DNA of 64,000 nucleotides from positions 496,001 through 560,000 of the forward strand of contig CP129482.1 in assembly GCA_030583925.1 (NCBI GenBank). Direction: 5' to 3'. Below, piece by piece: positions 52,183-62,281 of the stretch (positions are counted from its first letter, which is position 1; each line of letters opens with the position of its first letter). Made by a program: the position numbers and the translations under genes. The notes beneath the pieces were generated by a model. That model did not search any database and was not told the DNA's origin. It saw only the letters and a list, made by a program, of their open reading frames with translations. This DNA comes from Anaerolineales bacterium. Lineage in GTDB: Bacteria; Chloroflexota; Anaerolineae; Anaerolineales; Villigracilaceae.

Positions 52183-53492
52183 GCCATCTCCTTCAAAATT
52201 TCTTTTGCACGGTCAACCCGCACATTTTTTTCCGCCGCCAATTGGCTCGCCACTCTTTCGATCAATTCACCCGTCGCGCCTGCGGCGATGGCGACCTGCC
52301 GTGCGTGCAGCGACATGTGTCCGCGCTGGATGCCTTCGGTGGCGAGGGCGCGCAAAGCCGCCAGATTTTGCGCCAGTCCCACCGAGACGATGATCTCGGC
52401 TAACTCGCCAGCAGATTTCACGTTCATCAACTTGATTGCGGCTTGCGCGGCAGGGTGGACCTTGGTCGCTCCGCCGACGATTCCCACCGCCAGCGGCATT
52501 TCCAACTCGCCGACCAGATTCCCTTCGCCGTCTTTGCTCCACACCGACAGCGAAGTGTACTTCCCTGAACGAGCCGCGTAGGCGTGCGCGCCCGCTTCGA
52601 TGGCGCGCCAGTCGTTGCCAGTAGCGATGACGACCGCGTCCACGCCGTTCATGATTCCTTTGTTGTGGGTCGCGGCTCGGTAGGGGTCTGCGGCGGCGAA
52701 GGCGTAAGCGGCGATGATTCCATCTCGAACCGATTCGCCCGCGTAGGGGCGACCTTCGCGGTCGCCCTGGGCGGGGGCAAGCCCAGCCCCTACGAATTCC
52801 AATTCCTTCACGGGAATCTTGCATGTTGCCTTTGCCGTCCGCCTGTCCGTCAGGTTGGAGAGAATTTTCAAATGGACGCGTCCGCCCGTGATGGCTTCGA
52901 TTCTCGGCGCGAGACGCTCGCACGCCGTGTTGACCGCGTTCGCGCCCATCGCGTCGCGCACGTCGTAGATGAGATGCACGACGATAAATTTTCCGATGGG
53001 GGATTCTGGGATGATGCGGACTTCGAGATCACGTGCGCCTCCGCCTCTGGACTTTAGGCTTGATTCGGCGGCGTCAACAAACGTCAACAGTTCGGCTTTG
53101 TGCGCCAAAATCCGCTCGGCGGCTTTTTCCGCCTCTTCGACATCCAACACTTGCAGTTGGCCGATCATTAGCGGCTCGGTACTTGTGGCGGTGAATCCTC
53201 CGCCCGCGCGAGCAAGTTTCGCCATGAACGAAACGCCCGCCACAACAGACGGCTCTTCGATAACCATTGGGATGAGTACATCGCGTCCGTTGACGATGAA
53301 GTTGAGCGCGATGCCGAGGGGGAGGGAAAATGTCCCTACGGCGTTTTCGACCATGTGCGAAGCGACGTCAGATGCGAGAGGGCTGGTAAACGGAGTCAGC
53401 TCAAAGGGCGAAAGACCCGCCGCGTCCGCTAGTTTGGCGCGTCGCTCTGCGAGAGTCAAATTGTAGAAGCCGGGGATGCGTGAGGTAGTCAT
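52179..53492 (-). CDS. mvaA: Hydroxymethylglutaryl-CoA reductase, class II
   Basis: A 437-residue class II reductase. Motifs: ENAVGTFSLPLGIALNF near the start, DAMGANAVNTACE, ATHNKGIMNGVDAVVIATGNDWRAIEAGAHAYAAR and LAVGIVGGATKVHP. It reduces HMG-CoA to mevalonate or, for the degradative kind, oxidises mevalonate. ATG 53492 is chosen by homology; the upstream frame lies in a promoter region. A 51-base (17-codon) family G repeat lies in frame at about residues 233-249 (FVGAGLAPAQGDREGRPYAG). The stop TAG comes from another G element. Confidence 0.92.
   Translation of the reverse strand: MTTSRIPGFYNLTLAERRAKLADAAGLSPFELTPFTSPLASDVASHMVENAVGTFSLPLGIALNFIVNGRDVLIPMVIEEPSVVAGVSFMAKLARAGGGFTATSTEPLMIGQLQVLDVEEAEKAAERILAHKAELLTFVDAAESSLKSRGGGARDLEVRIIPESPIGKFIVVHLIYDVRDAMGANAVNTACERLAPRIEAITGGRVHLKILSNLTDRRTAKATCKIPVKELEFVGAGLAPAQGDREGRPYAGESVRDGIIAAYAFAAADPYRAATHNKGIMNGVDAVVIATGNDWRAIEAGAHAYAARSGKYTSLSVWSKDGEGNLVGELEMPLAVGIVGGATKVHPAAQAAIKLMNVKSAGELAEIIVSVGLAQNLAALRALATEGIQRGHMSLHARQVAIAAGATGELIERVASQLAAEKNVRVDRAKEILKEMA
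52743..52793. repeat. Family G repeat inside the HMG-CoA reductase gene
   Basis: GTAGGGGCGACC...GGTCGCCC and GGGC...GCCC with CCCCTAC end: 17 codons, frame kept. Confidence 0.85.
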
Positions 53493-53546
53493 GGGTTTTG
53501 CGCTATTGTAGCCAGATTGCCTTGCAAAATCTATCATATTTTATGA

Positions 53547-53552
53547 GATAAT
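53547..53552 (+). promoter_or_regulatory. -10 element of the histidine kinase gene (leaderless)
   Basis: GATAAT six bases upstream of ATG 53559, with TTGCAA 19 bases further upstream. No ribosome binding site is present. Confidence 0.5.
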
Positions 53553-53558
53553 GCGGGC

Positions 53559-55259
53559 ATGTTGCTGACGCGTGAACAACTTCAGGAGCGGTTGATCGCT
53601 CTGCATCAAGCCAGCCTTGAATTGGTGAAGGATGTTTCGCTGGAGCGATTGCTTGAACGGATCGCGAAAACCGCTTGCGAACAAGCGGACGCGGATTTTG
53701 CCGCTTTGGGGGTTTTGGGCATGGACGGTTCACTTGAAAAGTTCATCACGGTGGGGATGACCGACGAAGAGGTCAAGCGAATCGATCATCCGCCGGTGGG
53801 GAGGGGTTTGATCGGCGAGTTGATGAACACGAAGGTTCCGTTGCGAATCCCGCGAGTTAGCGATCATCCCAAATCGGTTGGTTTTCCAAAGTATCACCCG
53901 ATCATGATTCCCTTTTTGGGCGTGCCGGTCCGCACCAGTGAAGGTCAGTTGGGGCAGATCTACCTTACCAAGAAGGAAAATGCGCCGAGTTTCACCGAGG
54001 ATGATGAAAAGATCATCCAAATGCTGGCGGCGTACGCGGCGGTAGTCATTCAAAATGCCCACATGGTGGAGCAGATGCGCGAGCGCGATCTCGCTCTGAC
54101 CCGCCGCAACGTGGATATGTCTCTGCTGAACGGCATTGCATCAGCCCTCACCTCGAGTTTGGAACTTGACGAGACGCTGAATAAAACTCTCGCGCTTGTG
54201 ATGGATTACATGGGGGTGGAGGCGGGCGAGATCTTCCTGTTGGAGGATGACAAGATCACCCTACGCATGGTTTTACACCGTGGAGGGTCGGCGGAAGCCT
54301 TTTGGACGCGTGATCTCTTCAAAATGGGGGATGGATACATCGGCCTTGTGGCAGAGACGCGCAAGCCGATACTTAGCACAAATCTTAATGGCGATGTTCG
54401 TTTTCTTCGTGAAGCGGTTATAAAAGCGGGTTTTAATCAAATCGCTTGTATTCCCCTGCTTTCCGGCGAAAATTTGATGGGCGTGATGAGCGTTGCGGCG
54501 CGTAGTAAGGAACCCATCGAAGACCGAAGCGTGGAAATGATGGCGGCGGTCGGTAACTGGGCGGGGTTAGCGATTGAAAATGCGCGTCTGCATACGAACG
54601 CGCGTCGTTTGGCAGTGTTGGAAGAGCGCGACCGCATCGGCATGGACTTGCACGATGGGGTGATCCAGTCCATTTATGGGTTGGGGTTATCGCTTGAAAA
54701 TGTCCTGCTTTCATTAAATGAAGACTCTGTCGAGGCTAAGCAGAGAATTCAAGGCACGATTGACGGCTTAAATCAAGTGATCCGTGACCTGCGCTCCTAT
54801 ATTTTGGATTTGAAACCTCGTCAAATGGGCGACGACGGCTTGGTTGGCGGCATAAAACGCCTGATCGCTGAGTTCAAAGCCAATACAGCCGCCGAAGTGA
54901 AACTAGTGTCTCCGGAAAAATGGCTGAAAGATCTGCCGGAATCCCATTCGCTTGCGCTTTTTCATATCTGTCAGGAGGCGTTAGCGAACGCGGCGAAACA
55001 TGCCAAGGCAAAAAACGTGCAAGTTGTATTGTGGAAGACGAAAGAACGCGCTCTATTAGAGGTCCGCGACGATGGCGCCGGCTTCGATACGGAAAAAACG
55101 AGCGCGAACATTGGACATGGACTGACCAACATGCAAGCGCGCGTGCAATCTATCGGCGGCGATGTTGAAATTTTGTCGCGCGTGAACGATGGAACGATCG
55201 TATTTGCATGGGTTCCGCGTCCGCTCCCGCTCGAATCGAATAAATCAACAATTCTTTAA
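53559..55259 (+). CDS. GAF-domain sensor histidine kinase (HisKA_3 type)
   Basis: A 566-residue cytosolic two-component kinase. Two GAF domains fill about residues 25-175 and 190-340; HisKA_3 begins near 356 with ERDRIGMDLHDGVIQSIYGLG, the phosphorylated His near 364. The ATPase N-box HICQEALANAAKHA and G-box DDGAGFD follow. Kinases of this kind phosphorylate NarL/LuxR-type regulators; none is nearby, so the partner is elsewhere. No transmembrane segments. It is divergent from HMG-CoA reductase and ends before the oriC region. Confidence 0.92.
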   Translation: MLLTREQLQERLIALHQASLELVKDVSLERLLERIAKTACEQADADFAALGVLGMDGSLEKFITVGMTDEEVKRIDHPPVGRGLIGELMNTKVPLRIPRVSDHPKSVGFPKYHPIMIPFLGVPVRTSEGQLGQIYLTKKENAPSFTEDDEKIIQMLAAYAAVVIQNAHMVEQMRERDLALTRRNVDMSLLNGIASALTSSLELDETLNKTLALVMDYMGVEAGEIFLLEDDKITLRMVLHRGGSAEAFWTRDLFKMGDGYIGLVAETRKPILSTNLNGDVRFLREAVIKAGFNQIACIPLLSGENLMGVMSVAARSKEPIEDRSVEMMAAVGNWAGLAIENARLHTNARRLAVLEERDRIGMDLHDGVIQSIYGLGLSLENVLLSLNEDSVEAKQRIQGTIDGLNQVIRDLRSYILDLKPRQMGDDGLVGGIKRLIAEFKANTAAEVKLVSPEKWLKDLPESHSLALFHICQEALANAAKHAKAKNVQVVLWKTKERALLEVRDDGAGFDTEKTSANIGHGLTNMQARVQSIGGDVEILSRVNDGTIVFAWVPRPLPLESNKSTIL

Positions 55260-55388
55260 CATTGAATCGCAAAATCTTGCATCTTATAAAACGCATGTGA
55301 AAAAGTTTTCAACATACGTTCTTTAACAAGCGTCTCCCATATCAAGAATATAACCGCCTCGTCAGCAAATCAACCCCATATATGGGGG

Positions 55389-55397
55389 TGTGGATAA
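55389..55397. other. DnaA box
   Basis: TGTGGATAA, the exact inverse of TTATCCACA. Confidence 0.7.
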
Positions 55398-55529
55398 CTC
55401 TGTGGAGTGCGGATGGCTGAAACGTACGTTCTATGAAAGAACAAACGCACAGCGAATAATCCATAGAGTTTTTAACATTGACCGACCTTAAAAAAACAAA
55501 TGTTTTAACCGTATCGTAGGCTTATCGTG

Positions 55530-55557
55530 TTGTACTTTTTATTTGTTATGCTAGAAT
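55530..55557 (+). promoter_or_regulatory. dnaA promoter
   Basis: TTGTAC, 16-base spacer, extended -10 TGCTAGAAT, about 147 bases upstream of the dnaA start. Confidence 0.55.
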
Positions 55558-55703
55558 GTGAGTACGCTGAGATAAGGATGTGGAGATCGAGTCGCATCTT
55601 GCAATCCCTGTGAGTCTATGAATCACAACGAAATAGTCTAAAAATAGCCGCTGACGAAGCGGATTAAATTCACATTGGTAATCACGGTCGCTGAGGAGCA
55701 ATT

Positions 55704-57059
55704 ATGAACGTAGTGAACGCAGATCAGGCATGGCAATCCGTACTCGGACAACTTCAGATGGAAATGCCGCGCGCCTCGTTTGATACGTGGGTGCGCGATA
55801 CTCGTCCCGTATCCTTTCACAATGGGATGCTGACCATCGGGGTTCGCAACGCGTACGCGCGCGATTGGCTCGAGAATCGCCTTGCCAGCACGGTCAATCG
55901 CTTGCTCGGCGGAATATTGAATGGGAGTGTAGCGGTCAGTTTTGTAGTGCATGGCAGCGAAAAAGAAGCGGAGGCGGAAGAACCGCTTCCTTCGCCGGTG
56001 GAAGTTGCCTCGGCTCCCGAACAGAATCCACGAAATTCGACGCTGAACCCGCGTTACATCTTCGAAAATTTCGTAGTCGGCTCCGGGAACCGGCTTGCGC
56101 ACGCCGCTTGTCTTGCGGTGGCTGAGAAACCCGCCCGAGCCTACAATCCGCTGTTCCTCTATGGGGGAGTTGGGCTTGGCAAAACACACTTGCTTCATGC
56201 TATCGGCAATGCTTGTCACATGCGCGGGCTGAGCGTGCTCTATGTTTCCTCTGAAGAATTCACCAACGATATGATCACTGCCATCCGCACGCACACCACG
56301 CAGGCGTTCCGTGAGAAATATCGCTCGATTGATGTGCTATTGATTGACGACATCCAATTTATTGCCGGTAAAGAATCCACGCAGGAGGAATTTTTTCACA
56401 CCTTCAACACCTTGCACGGGCAGGATAAGCAGATCATCGTTTCATCGGATCGCCCGCCGAAATCGCTTGTCACGTTAGAAGAACGCCTCCGCTCCCGGTT
56501 CGAGTGGGGACTCACGGCGGATATCCAGCCGCCCGATCTGGAGACGCGGCTCGCCATCCTCCGCTCGAAAGCGGAAAAGACGGGACGGCAAATCTCCGAT
56601 GAAATTCTCGAAAGCATCGCCCGCCGCGTACAGTCTAACATCCGCGAGTTGGAGGGCGCGCTGAACCGCATCCTAGCATATGCCGACTTGAGCGGCTCAT
56701 CCCTCACGCCTAACTTGGTGGAAGCCGCGCTGGCGGATTTGTTGCCCCAGCATAGCGACATCGCTCCCGCGAAGGTGATCGAGTTGGTCGCCCGGGAATG
56801 GCAGGTTTCAGTGGACGCCCTGATCGGACGCGACCGATCGAGGAAGATCGCGCAGCCGCGTCAGGTGGCGATGTATCTCTTGCGAAAAGAGACGGACGCG
56901 TCCCTGCCGCAGATCGGCGACGCGCTCGGGGGGCGCGATCACACGACTGTGATGTACGCGATAGATAAGATTTCAGGCGAGATCGAAACCAAAACGGATT
57001 TGCGGAAGCGAGTTGTCAATATCAAACAGCAGTTGTATGGTGAGTCGGCTGTGGTTTGA
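55704..57059 (+). CDS. dnaA: Chromosomal replication initiator DnaA
   Basis: A 451-residue AAA+ initiator that binds DnaA boxes and opens the origin. Domain I ([23 protein letters not shown]) is followed by a short linker, then Walker [16 protein letters not shown] at about 153-167, Walker B LLIDDIQF near 213, sensor 2 and the C-terminal helix-turn-helix with the signature [14 protein letters not shown] (about 412-425). GAGGAGC precedes the ATG. dnaN does not follow; rpsB does, an arrangement unlike the common dnaA-dnaN order. Confidence 0.97.
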   Translation: MNVVNADQAWQSVLGQLQMEMPRASFDTWVRDTRPVSFHNGMLTIGVRNAYARDWLENRLASTVNRLLGGILNGSVAVSFVVHGSEKEAEAEEPLPSPVEVASAPEQNPRNSTLNPRYIFENFVVGSGNRLAHAACLAVAEKPARAYNPLFLYGGVGLGKTHLLHAIGNACHMRGLSVLYVSSEEFTNDMITAIRTHTTQAFREKYRSIDVLLIDDIQFIAGKESTQEEFFHTFNTLHGQDKQIIVSSDRPPKSLVTLEERLRSRFEWGLTADIQPPDLETRLAILRSKAEKTGRQISDEILESIARRVQSNIRELEGALNRILAYADLSGSSLTPNLVEAALADLLPQHSDIAPAKVIELVAREWQVSVDALIGRDRSRKIAQPRQVAMYLLRKETDASLPQIGDALGGRDHTTVMYAIDKISGEIETKTDLRKRVVNIKQQLYGESAVV

Positions 57060-57084
57060 TCGCTGTTTCAAAATTCATTTGCGG

Positions 57085-57126
57085 AAATGTTCCATCGGGG
57101 TGCAGGTTTGCCCCGATGGAACATTT
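57085..57126. other. Perfect 16-bp hairpin after dnaA
   Basis: AAATGTTCCATCGGGG / CCCCGATGGAACATTT with a 10-base loop. No T-run follows, so a standard terminator is doubtful; it may end the transcript with Rho or stabilise it. Confidence 0.7.
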
Positions 57127-57182
57127 AACGAGGGTGGACCAGATTTCCCGTCGAAAAGAAGCGGGGTTTCCGTCGAATCGTG

Positions 57183-57191
57183 TGTTATAAT
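57183..57191 (+). promoter_or_regulatory. rpsB promoter (extended -10)
   Basis: TGTTATAAT followed by CCCGCCGC, the same core as the tRNA-Asn promoter and the element at 7298. Confidence 0.6.
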
Positions 57192-57198
57192 CCCGCCG

Positions 57199-57308
57199 CT
57201 TCGTCTAAGAAAATCGAGGGCGAAGCGACATCTTGCCTGGGACGGGCATCGAGCGTCCCTGAGCGGGTCATCAAACCCCGCTAAACTTTTTCTGCCCATA
57301 CGAGGCAG
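57199..57308 (+). promoter_or_regulatory. Structured leader of rpsB
   Basis: Four hairpins: GCTTCG/CGAAGC, GGGACG/CGTCCC (57239-57259), AGCGGG/CCCGCT (57262-57282) followed by AAACTTTTT, and CTGCC/GGCAG (57292-57308). The third with its T-run looks like an attenuator. Autoregulation of rpsB by ribosomal protein S2 is known in other bacteria; here it is inferred. Confidence 0.5.
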
Positions 57309-57324
57309 AGACGTTAGGAGAACC

Positions 57325-58257
57325 ATGGCAGTCATTTCAATGAAAGCCCTGCTTGAGAGCGGCGTCCATTTTGGGCATCGCACGAACAAGTGGGACCCGC
57401 GCATGAAGCCGTATATTTTTACGGAGCGCAACGGCATTCACATTATTGACCTGCAACAGACATCGAAGTTGTTGAATCAGGCATACAATGTGATCCGCGA
57501 TACCGTCGCTAACGGCGGAACGGTTTTGTTTGTCGGCACGAAGCGGCAGGCGCAGGAAACGGTGGCGGAAGAAGCCACGCGTTGCGGTATGCCGTACGTG
57601 ACCGAACGTTGGCTGGGAGGCATCCTCACCAACTGGTCCACGATGCACGACCGCATTCAGGAATTTGAACGGCTCGAGAAGATGCGCGATACCGGCGAGC
57701 TCGAACGCTTGACGAAGAAGGAAGGCTTGCTGATCGAACGCGAGATCGTCCGTTTGACGACGCGCTTTTCGGGCATCCGCTCGATGAAGCGCCGCCCGGA
57801 CTTGCTCTTCATCATTGACGTGGGGCGCGAGGATTCGGCGGTGCATGAGGCGAATTTGCTGGGAATTCCCATCGTTGCCATGGTGGATACGAATTGCAAC
57901 CCGCAGAATGTGGATTTTGTGATCCCCTCGAACGACGACGCGATCCGTGCCATCAAGTTGCTTGTGGCAAAGGTTGCCGATGCTGTACTCGAGGGCAAGT
58001 CTGTTCGGAAGGAAGAAGAACCGGAAGAAGCGCCCGCCGAGCAAGCGAAGGCTACGTCTGATCGTCCTTCGCGCAAGGCTCCTAAAGTCGTTGAGACCGA
58101 TGAAGAACTGGGCGACGACGCTTTGCTCGGTGAAGCCACGTTGGCAAAGATGAGCGCTTCGCGCGCCTCGGATATTGCGGAAGTCGCGCCGGAGGCTGTA
58201 AAAGAGGAACCAACTCCCAAAGCCCCTGAAGAAGCCTCAAGTGAAGCAGGAGAGTAG
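57325..58257 (+). CDS. rpsB: 30S ribosomal protein S2
   Basis: A 310-residue S2 protein. [27 protein letters not shown] begins it, with the signature [31 protein letters not shown] and [32 protein letters not shown]. The last 75 or so residues form an acidic tail ([16 protein letters not shown]...EEASSEAGE) longer than in E. coli S2. The start at 57325 has TTAGGAG upstream. S2 binds the 30S subunit late in assembly. It is transcribed with tsf. Confidence 0.97.
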   Translation: MAVISMKALLESGVHFGHRTNKWDPRMKPYIFTERNGIHIIDLQQTSKLLNQAYNVIRDTVANGGTVLFVGTKRQAQETVAEEATRCGMPYVTERWLGGILTNWSTMHDRIQEFERLEKMRDTGELERLTKKEGLLIEREIVRLTTRFSGIRSMKRRPDLLFIIDVGREDSAVHEANLLGIPIVAMVDTNCNPQNVDFVIPSNDDAIRAIKLLVAKVADAVLEGKSVRKEEEPEEAPAEQAKATSDRPSRKAPKVVETDEELGDDALLGEATLAKMSASRASDIAEVAPEAVKEEPTPKAPEEASSEAGE

Positions 58258-58263
58258 GGAGAT

Positions 58264-58869
58264 ATGGAAATCACGACTGAGATGATCAAAGAACTGCGCG
58301 CCGCGACCAGCGCCGGCATTCTCGATTGCCGCAAAGCGCTCGAAGAATCGGGCGGCGACTTTCAAAAGGCGGTGGACTGGCTCCGTGAAAAAGGCATGGC
58401 AACCGCCGCGAAGCGCGCAGACCGCGAAGCCTCGCAGGGCGTCGTTGAGTTGTATTCGCACGGCGGCGGACGCGTAGGCGTGATGGTGGAAGTGAACTGT
58501 GAAACGGATTTCGTGGCGCGATCGGAAAAATTCCGCGAACTGGCGCATGAACTGGCGTTGCAGATCGCCGCATCGGCGCCGCGCTACCTCAAGGCGGAGG
58601 AAATTCCCGCGGACGTGTTGGATCACGAAGCGGAGATCGCCCGCGCCCGAGCCAAAGAAGATGGCAAGCCGGATAATGTGCTTGAAAAGATCGTGCAGGG
58701 ACGGCTCGAAAAATTCAAGGATGAAGTTGTCCTTTCACGGCAGGCGTATATCCGTGATGAAACGATCACTGTGGAAAAGTTGATCTTGCAGACGGTCGCC
58801 GCGATCGGCGAAAGTGTGATCGTGCGACGTTTTCAACGCTGGGAACTTGGCGAGAGTTTGAACAATTAA
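58264..58869 (+). CDS. tsf: Elongation factor Ts
   Basis: A 201-residue EF-Ts, the nucleotide exchange factor of EF-Tu. ITTEMIKELRAATSAGILDCRKALEES and DWLREKGMATAAKRADREASQG mark the N-terminal domain, and EVNCETDFVARSEKF the core. It is shorter than the 280-residue E. coli protein, a form found in Chloroflexota and cyanobacteria. The gap to rpsB is 6 bases with AGGGAGAT before the ATG. A terminator follows. Confidence 0.96.
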   Translation: MEITTEMIKELRAATSAGILDCRKALEESGGDFQKAVDWLREKGMATAAKRADREASQGVVELYSHGGGRVGVMVEVNCETDFVARSEKFRELAHELALQIAASAPRYLKAEEIPADVLDHEAEIARARAKEDGKPDNVLEKIVQGRLEKFKDEVVLSRQAYIRDETITVEKLILQTVAAIGESVIVRRFQRWELGESLNN

Positions 58870-58872
58870 AGT

Positions 58873-58906
58873 AAAATGACCAACCAGACGGTTGGTCATT
58901 TTTATA
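58873..58906 (+). terminator. Intrinsic terminator after tsf
   Basis: AAATGACCAACC / GGTTGGTCATTT hairpin with a T-run. Confidence 0.9.
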
Positions 58907-58920
58907 GAAATGAAAAATTG

Positions 58921-59724
<804 letters not shown>

Positions 59725-59866
59725 GCCTCTCAGGTTTTTTCCAAAACCTCTCACGGGTTATCCGTTGCATAGCAAATTTTGAAATTTTGGTGTATCCTTG
59801 CTTTGAAATTGACATTGATTCCAAATCTCAAAAAGATAATGAAAGAACCTTCCGCAGGAGGCTGTG

Positions 59867-60424
59867 GTGATCAAAGATATTCTCAATAGCGCCGAAACTC
59901 GAATGCGCGGCGCTCTGCAAGTGCTTCACGACGACCTTGCCGCCATCCGCACGGGGCGCGCCAGCCCGGGGCTGGTGGAAAAACTTCCCATCGAATATTA
60001 CGGGGCGCCAACGCCGCTCATGCAATTGGCTTCGATCAGCGTGCCGGAAGCGCGGACGATCACCATCAAACCGTTCGACGCCTCCACGTTGAAAGCCATC
60101 GAAAAAGCGATTCAGACCTCCGACTTGAGGCTGAATCCAAACAATGACGGCAAGGTCATCCACCTCAACCTTCCGCCATTGAACGAGGAACGCCGCCGCG
60201 ATCTGGTGAAGGTTGTGCATCATCGGCTTGAAGAGACGCGCGTGGCGGTCCGCAACATCCGCCGCGACGCGCACAACGATTTACGCGATTTCGAAAAGGA
60301 AAAATTGATCTCGGAAGACGACCTCGAACGCGGTGAGGAAGACCTGCAAAAACTTACCGACAAGTATATTGAAGAGGTCGCCGTGCAAGGTAAGTCCAAA
60401 GAAGCCGAGATCATGGAAGTGTAG
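59867..60424 (+). CDS. frr: Ribosome recycling factor
   Basis: A 185-residue three-helix-bundle protein that splits the post-termination ribosome with EF-G. Markers are the core RTGRASPGLVEKLPIEYYGAPTPLMQLASISVPEART and the C-terminal HNDLRDFEKEKLISEDDLERGEEDLQKLTDKYIEEV. The start is GTG 59867, with AGGAGG 5 bases upstream; the GTG at 59864 is only 2 bases from it. Confidence 0.95.
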   Translation: MIKDILNSAETRMRGALQVLHDDLAAIRTGRASPGLVEKLPIEYYGAPTPLMQLASISVPEARTITIKPFDASTLKAIEKAIQTSDLRLNPNNDGKVIHLNLPPLNEERRRDLVKVVHHRLEETRVAVRNIRRDAHNDLRDFEKEKLISEDDLERGEEDLQKLTDKYIEEVAVQGKSKEAEIMEV

Positions 60425-60469
60425 TGAGTCATCACAAGTTTGCGCTTCGCCTCCGCTCCACCCCCCCTG

Positions 60470-60553
60470 TTGTTTCGTCCTGAGCGGAGTAAGGAGCGAT
60501 TGCTGCGACGAACGCAGACGAAGGACGCTCCGCTCAGCGCGATGAACCGCTCG
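60470..60553. repeat. Family M repeat between frr and uppS
   Basis: TTTCGTCCTGAGCGGAG ... GACGAAGGACGCTCCGCTCAG with a TGCTGCG loop. It ends in CTCGCAATGAT, like the end of family A, just before the uppS start codons. Confidence 0.75.
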
Positions 60554-60555
60554 CA

Positions 60556-61317
60556 ATGATAATGAACGATATGCCCGAACCCCCACTCAACATCCCTCTT
60601 GATAAAGTTCCGCGTCATGTTGCCATGATCATGGATGGCAACGGACGCTGGGCGCTTTCACGCGGACTACCGCGTTTGGCGGGTCACAAAGCCGGCACCG
60701 AAAACCTACGGCGCGTCATCCGCGCTTCGGTGGAGTTTGGCGTGAAATATCTCACCATCTACGCCTTCTCGACGGAGAACTGGGGGCGTCCGCCCGAAGA
60801 GGTGCAGGGATTGATGTTCATCCTCGAAGATGTGATCGACCGCGAACTTGCTGAATTGAACAAAGAAGGTGTGCAGTTGCGTCACATTGGGCGGCTCGAA
60901 CGATTGGCTCCCAATTTGCAGGAAAAAGTGCTCGAAGCCATCGAGTTGACCAAACACAACGACCGTCTCGTGTTGAATGTGGCGTTCAATTACGGCGGAC
61001 GCGACGAGATTGTCAACGCGATCCAAAATATCATGAAGGACGGCGTGCCTCCCGAAGAGGTGACCGATGAACTTGTGAGCCGGTATTTGTACACCGCCGG
61101 CACGCCGGACCCTGACCTCATCATCCGCACATCCGGCGAACTGCGGGTGAGCAATTTCCTCATCTGGCAGGGGGCATATTCCGAATGGTACGTCACGCCG
61201 AAATATTGGCCCGATTTCGACCGCGAAGAATATCGCCGCGCGCTCGAAACCTTCGCCTCACGCGACCGCCGCTACGGAAAAGTTTCCTCCGGCGAATACG
61301 AGGCGTCCAATGCCTAG
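60556..61317 (+). CDS. uppS: Undecaprenyl diphosphate synthase (isoprenyl transferase)
   Basis: A 253-residue cis-prenyltransferase. The catalytic Asp is in [17 protein letters not shown] (about 23-39), with [23 protein letters not shown] and the C-terminal [25 protein letters not shown]. It makes C55 lipid carrier from IPP and FPP. ATG 60556 or 60571 is the start; the conserved part begins later. It overlaps cdsA by 8 bases. IPP would come from the mevalonate genes upstream. Confidence 0.96.
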   Translation: MIMNDMPEPPLNIPLDKVPRHVAMIMDGNGRWALSRGLPRLAGHKAGTENLRRVIRASVEFGVKYLTIYAFSTENWGRPPEEVQGLMFILEDVIDRELAELNKEGVQLRHIGRLERLAPNLQEKVLEAIELTKHNDRLVLNVAFNYGGRDEIVNAIQNIMKDGVPPEEVTDELVSRYLYTAGTPDPDLIIRTSGELRVSNFLIWQGAYSEWYVTPKYWPDFDREEYRRALETFASRDRRYGKVSSGEYEASNA

Positions 61318-62128
61318 GCGCGTGCTGACTTCCGTTTTAATGGCGGTGATCGGCTTGCCCGCCATTATCTATGGGGGCGTTTTTTATTTTGTCGTGTTCG
61401 CCATCGTACTGGCAGGCAGCGCGTGGGAATTTGTGCGCATGTATCGGGCGGTCGAGTTTGAACCGCATGAATGGGTCACGATCGGAGGCGTGCTGTTGAC
61501 AGCCACAGCGCGCTTCTTTTTTGCCGAAGCCGCGATTCCCATTCTTGTCCTTTCAATCATGGTCGCAATGACCGTTCACGTGCTTGCTTTCGAGCGCGGT
61601 AGAGACAAAGCCGCGCTGGACTTTTGCATCACGATTGCGGGCATTATCTACATTGGCTGGCTTGGTTCCTATTTGCTTGATTTAAGAACGCTTCCCGCCG
61701 GGGGATGGTGGCTGATGTTCATCCTGCCGCTGGTGTGGGCGGGCGACACGGGCGCGTATTCCATCGGCGCGGTCTACGGCAAACACAAAATGACGCCGCG
61801 TCTCAGCCCGAAGAAAAGTTGGGAGGGCTACTTCGCCGGTGTGTTCACCGCGGTGATCGTCGGCGCGTTCTTCTCGTACGCGTATTCCACACTGGGACCG
61901 CAACCGCTTGGCGGGCTGATTACCCCCGCGAAGGGCGCGTGGTTCGGGCTTGTCGTCGGCGCGTTGACTCCGCTCGGCGATCTTGGCGAGAGTATGCTCA
62001 AACGCCAGAGCGGCATGAAAGATTCAAGCCATGTTCTGCCCGGTCACGGCGGTTTTCTTGACCGCATCGATTCGTGGCTATGGGGCGCGCCGCTCGGCTT
62101 TTTTCTGATTCAATATTTTATTTTCTAA
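61310..62128 (+). CDS. cdsA: Phosphatidate cytidylyltransferase
   Basis: A 272-residue membrane enzyme that makes CDP-diacylglycerol. Several hydrophobic segments are followed by the CDS signature [33 protein letters not shown] at about 222-254, with the metal-binding Asp residues, plus [12 protein letters not shown]. It overlaps the end of uppS, so translation is coupled. Confidence 0.95.
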   Translation: MPRRVLTSVLMAVIGLPAIIYGGVFYFVVFAIVLAGSAWEFVRMYRAVEFEPHEWVTIGGVLLTATARFFFAEAAIPILVLSIMVAMTVHVLAFERGRDKAALDFCITIAGIIYIGWLGSYLLDLRTLPAGGWWLMFILPLVWAGDTGAYSIGAVYGKHKMTPRLSPKKSWEGYFAGVFTAVIVGAFFSYAYSTLGPQPLGGLITPAKGAWFGLVVGALTPLGDLGESMLKRQSGMKDSSHVLPGHGGFLDRIDSWLWGAPLGFFLIQYFIF

Positions 62129-62150
62129 GTCAGTGTTATGAGATTTATTA

Positions 62151-62247
62151 GTAACCACAGATGAACGCAGATAAAATAGGTTTTAGAGCGATGAATGTTG
62201 TGATTTCATCAGGAAACAAAGTTCATCCGTGTTCATCAGTGGTGAAT
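62151..62247. repeat. Family E-like repeat between cdsA and glpX
   Basis: AACCACAGATGAACGCAG ... GTTCATCCGTGTTCATCAG is an inverted pair with other inner sequence. Confidence 0.7.
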
Positions 62248-62281
62248 TCTTGTGTTGAAAACATCCTATAACGGAGGACGA

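Larger units (their letters stand above)
55260..55703. other. Candidate replication origin (oriC) upstream of dnaA
   Basis: No gene in 444 bases. A perfect DnaA box, TGTGGATAA, lies at 55389-55397, and related but imperfect sites (TTTTCAACA, AATCCATAG) near it. A-rich and T-rich stretches (55490-55510) could be the unwinding region. CCCATATATGGGGG (55376-55387) is a small palindrome. The placement next to dnaA supports an origin, but the number of clear boxes is low and no GC-skew was measured. Confidence 0.5.

Noticed and set aside
57085..57126. Intrinsic terminator of dnaA
   Set aside because: The hairpin is perfect, but no T-run follows on either strand, so it is listed as a hairpin only.
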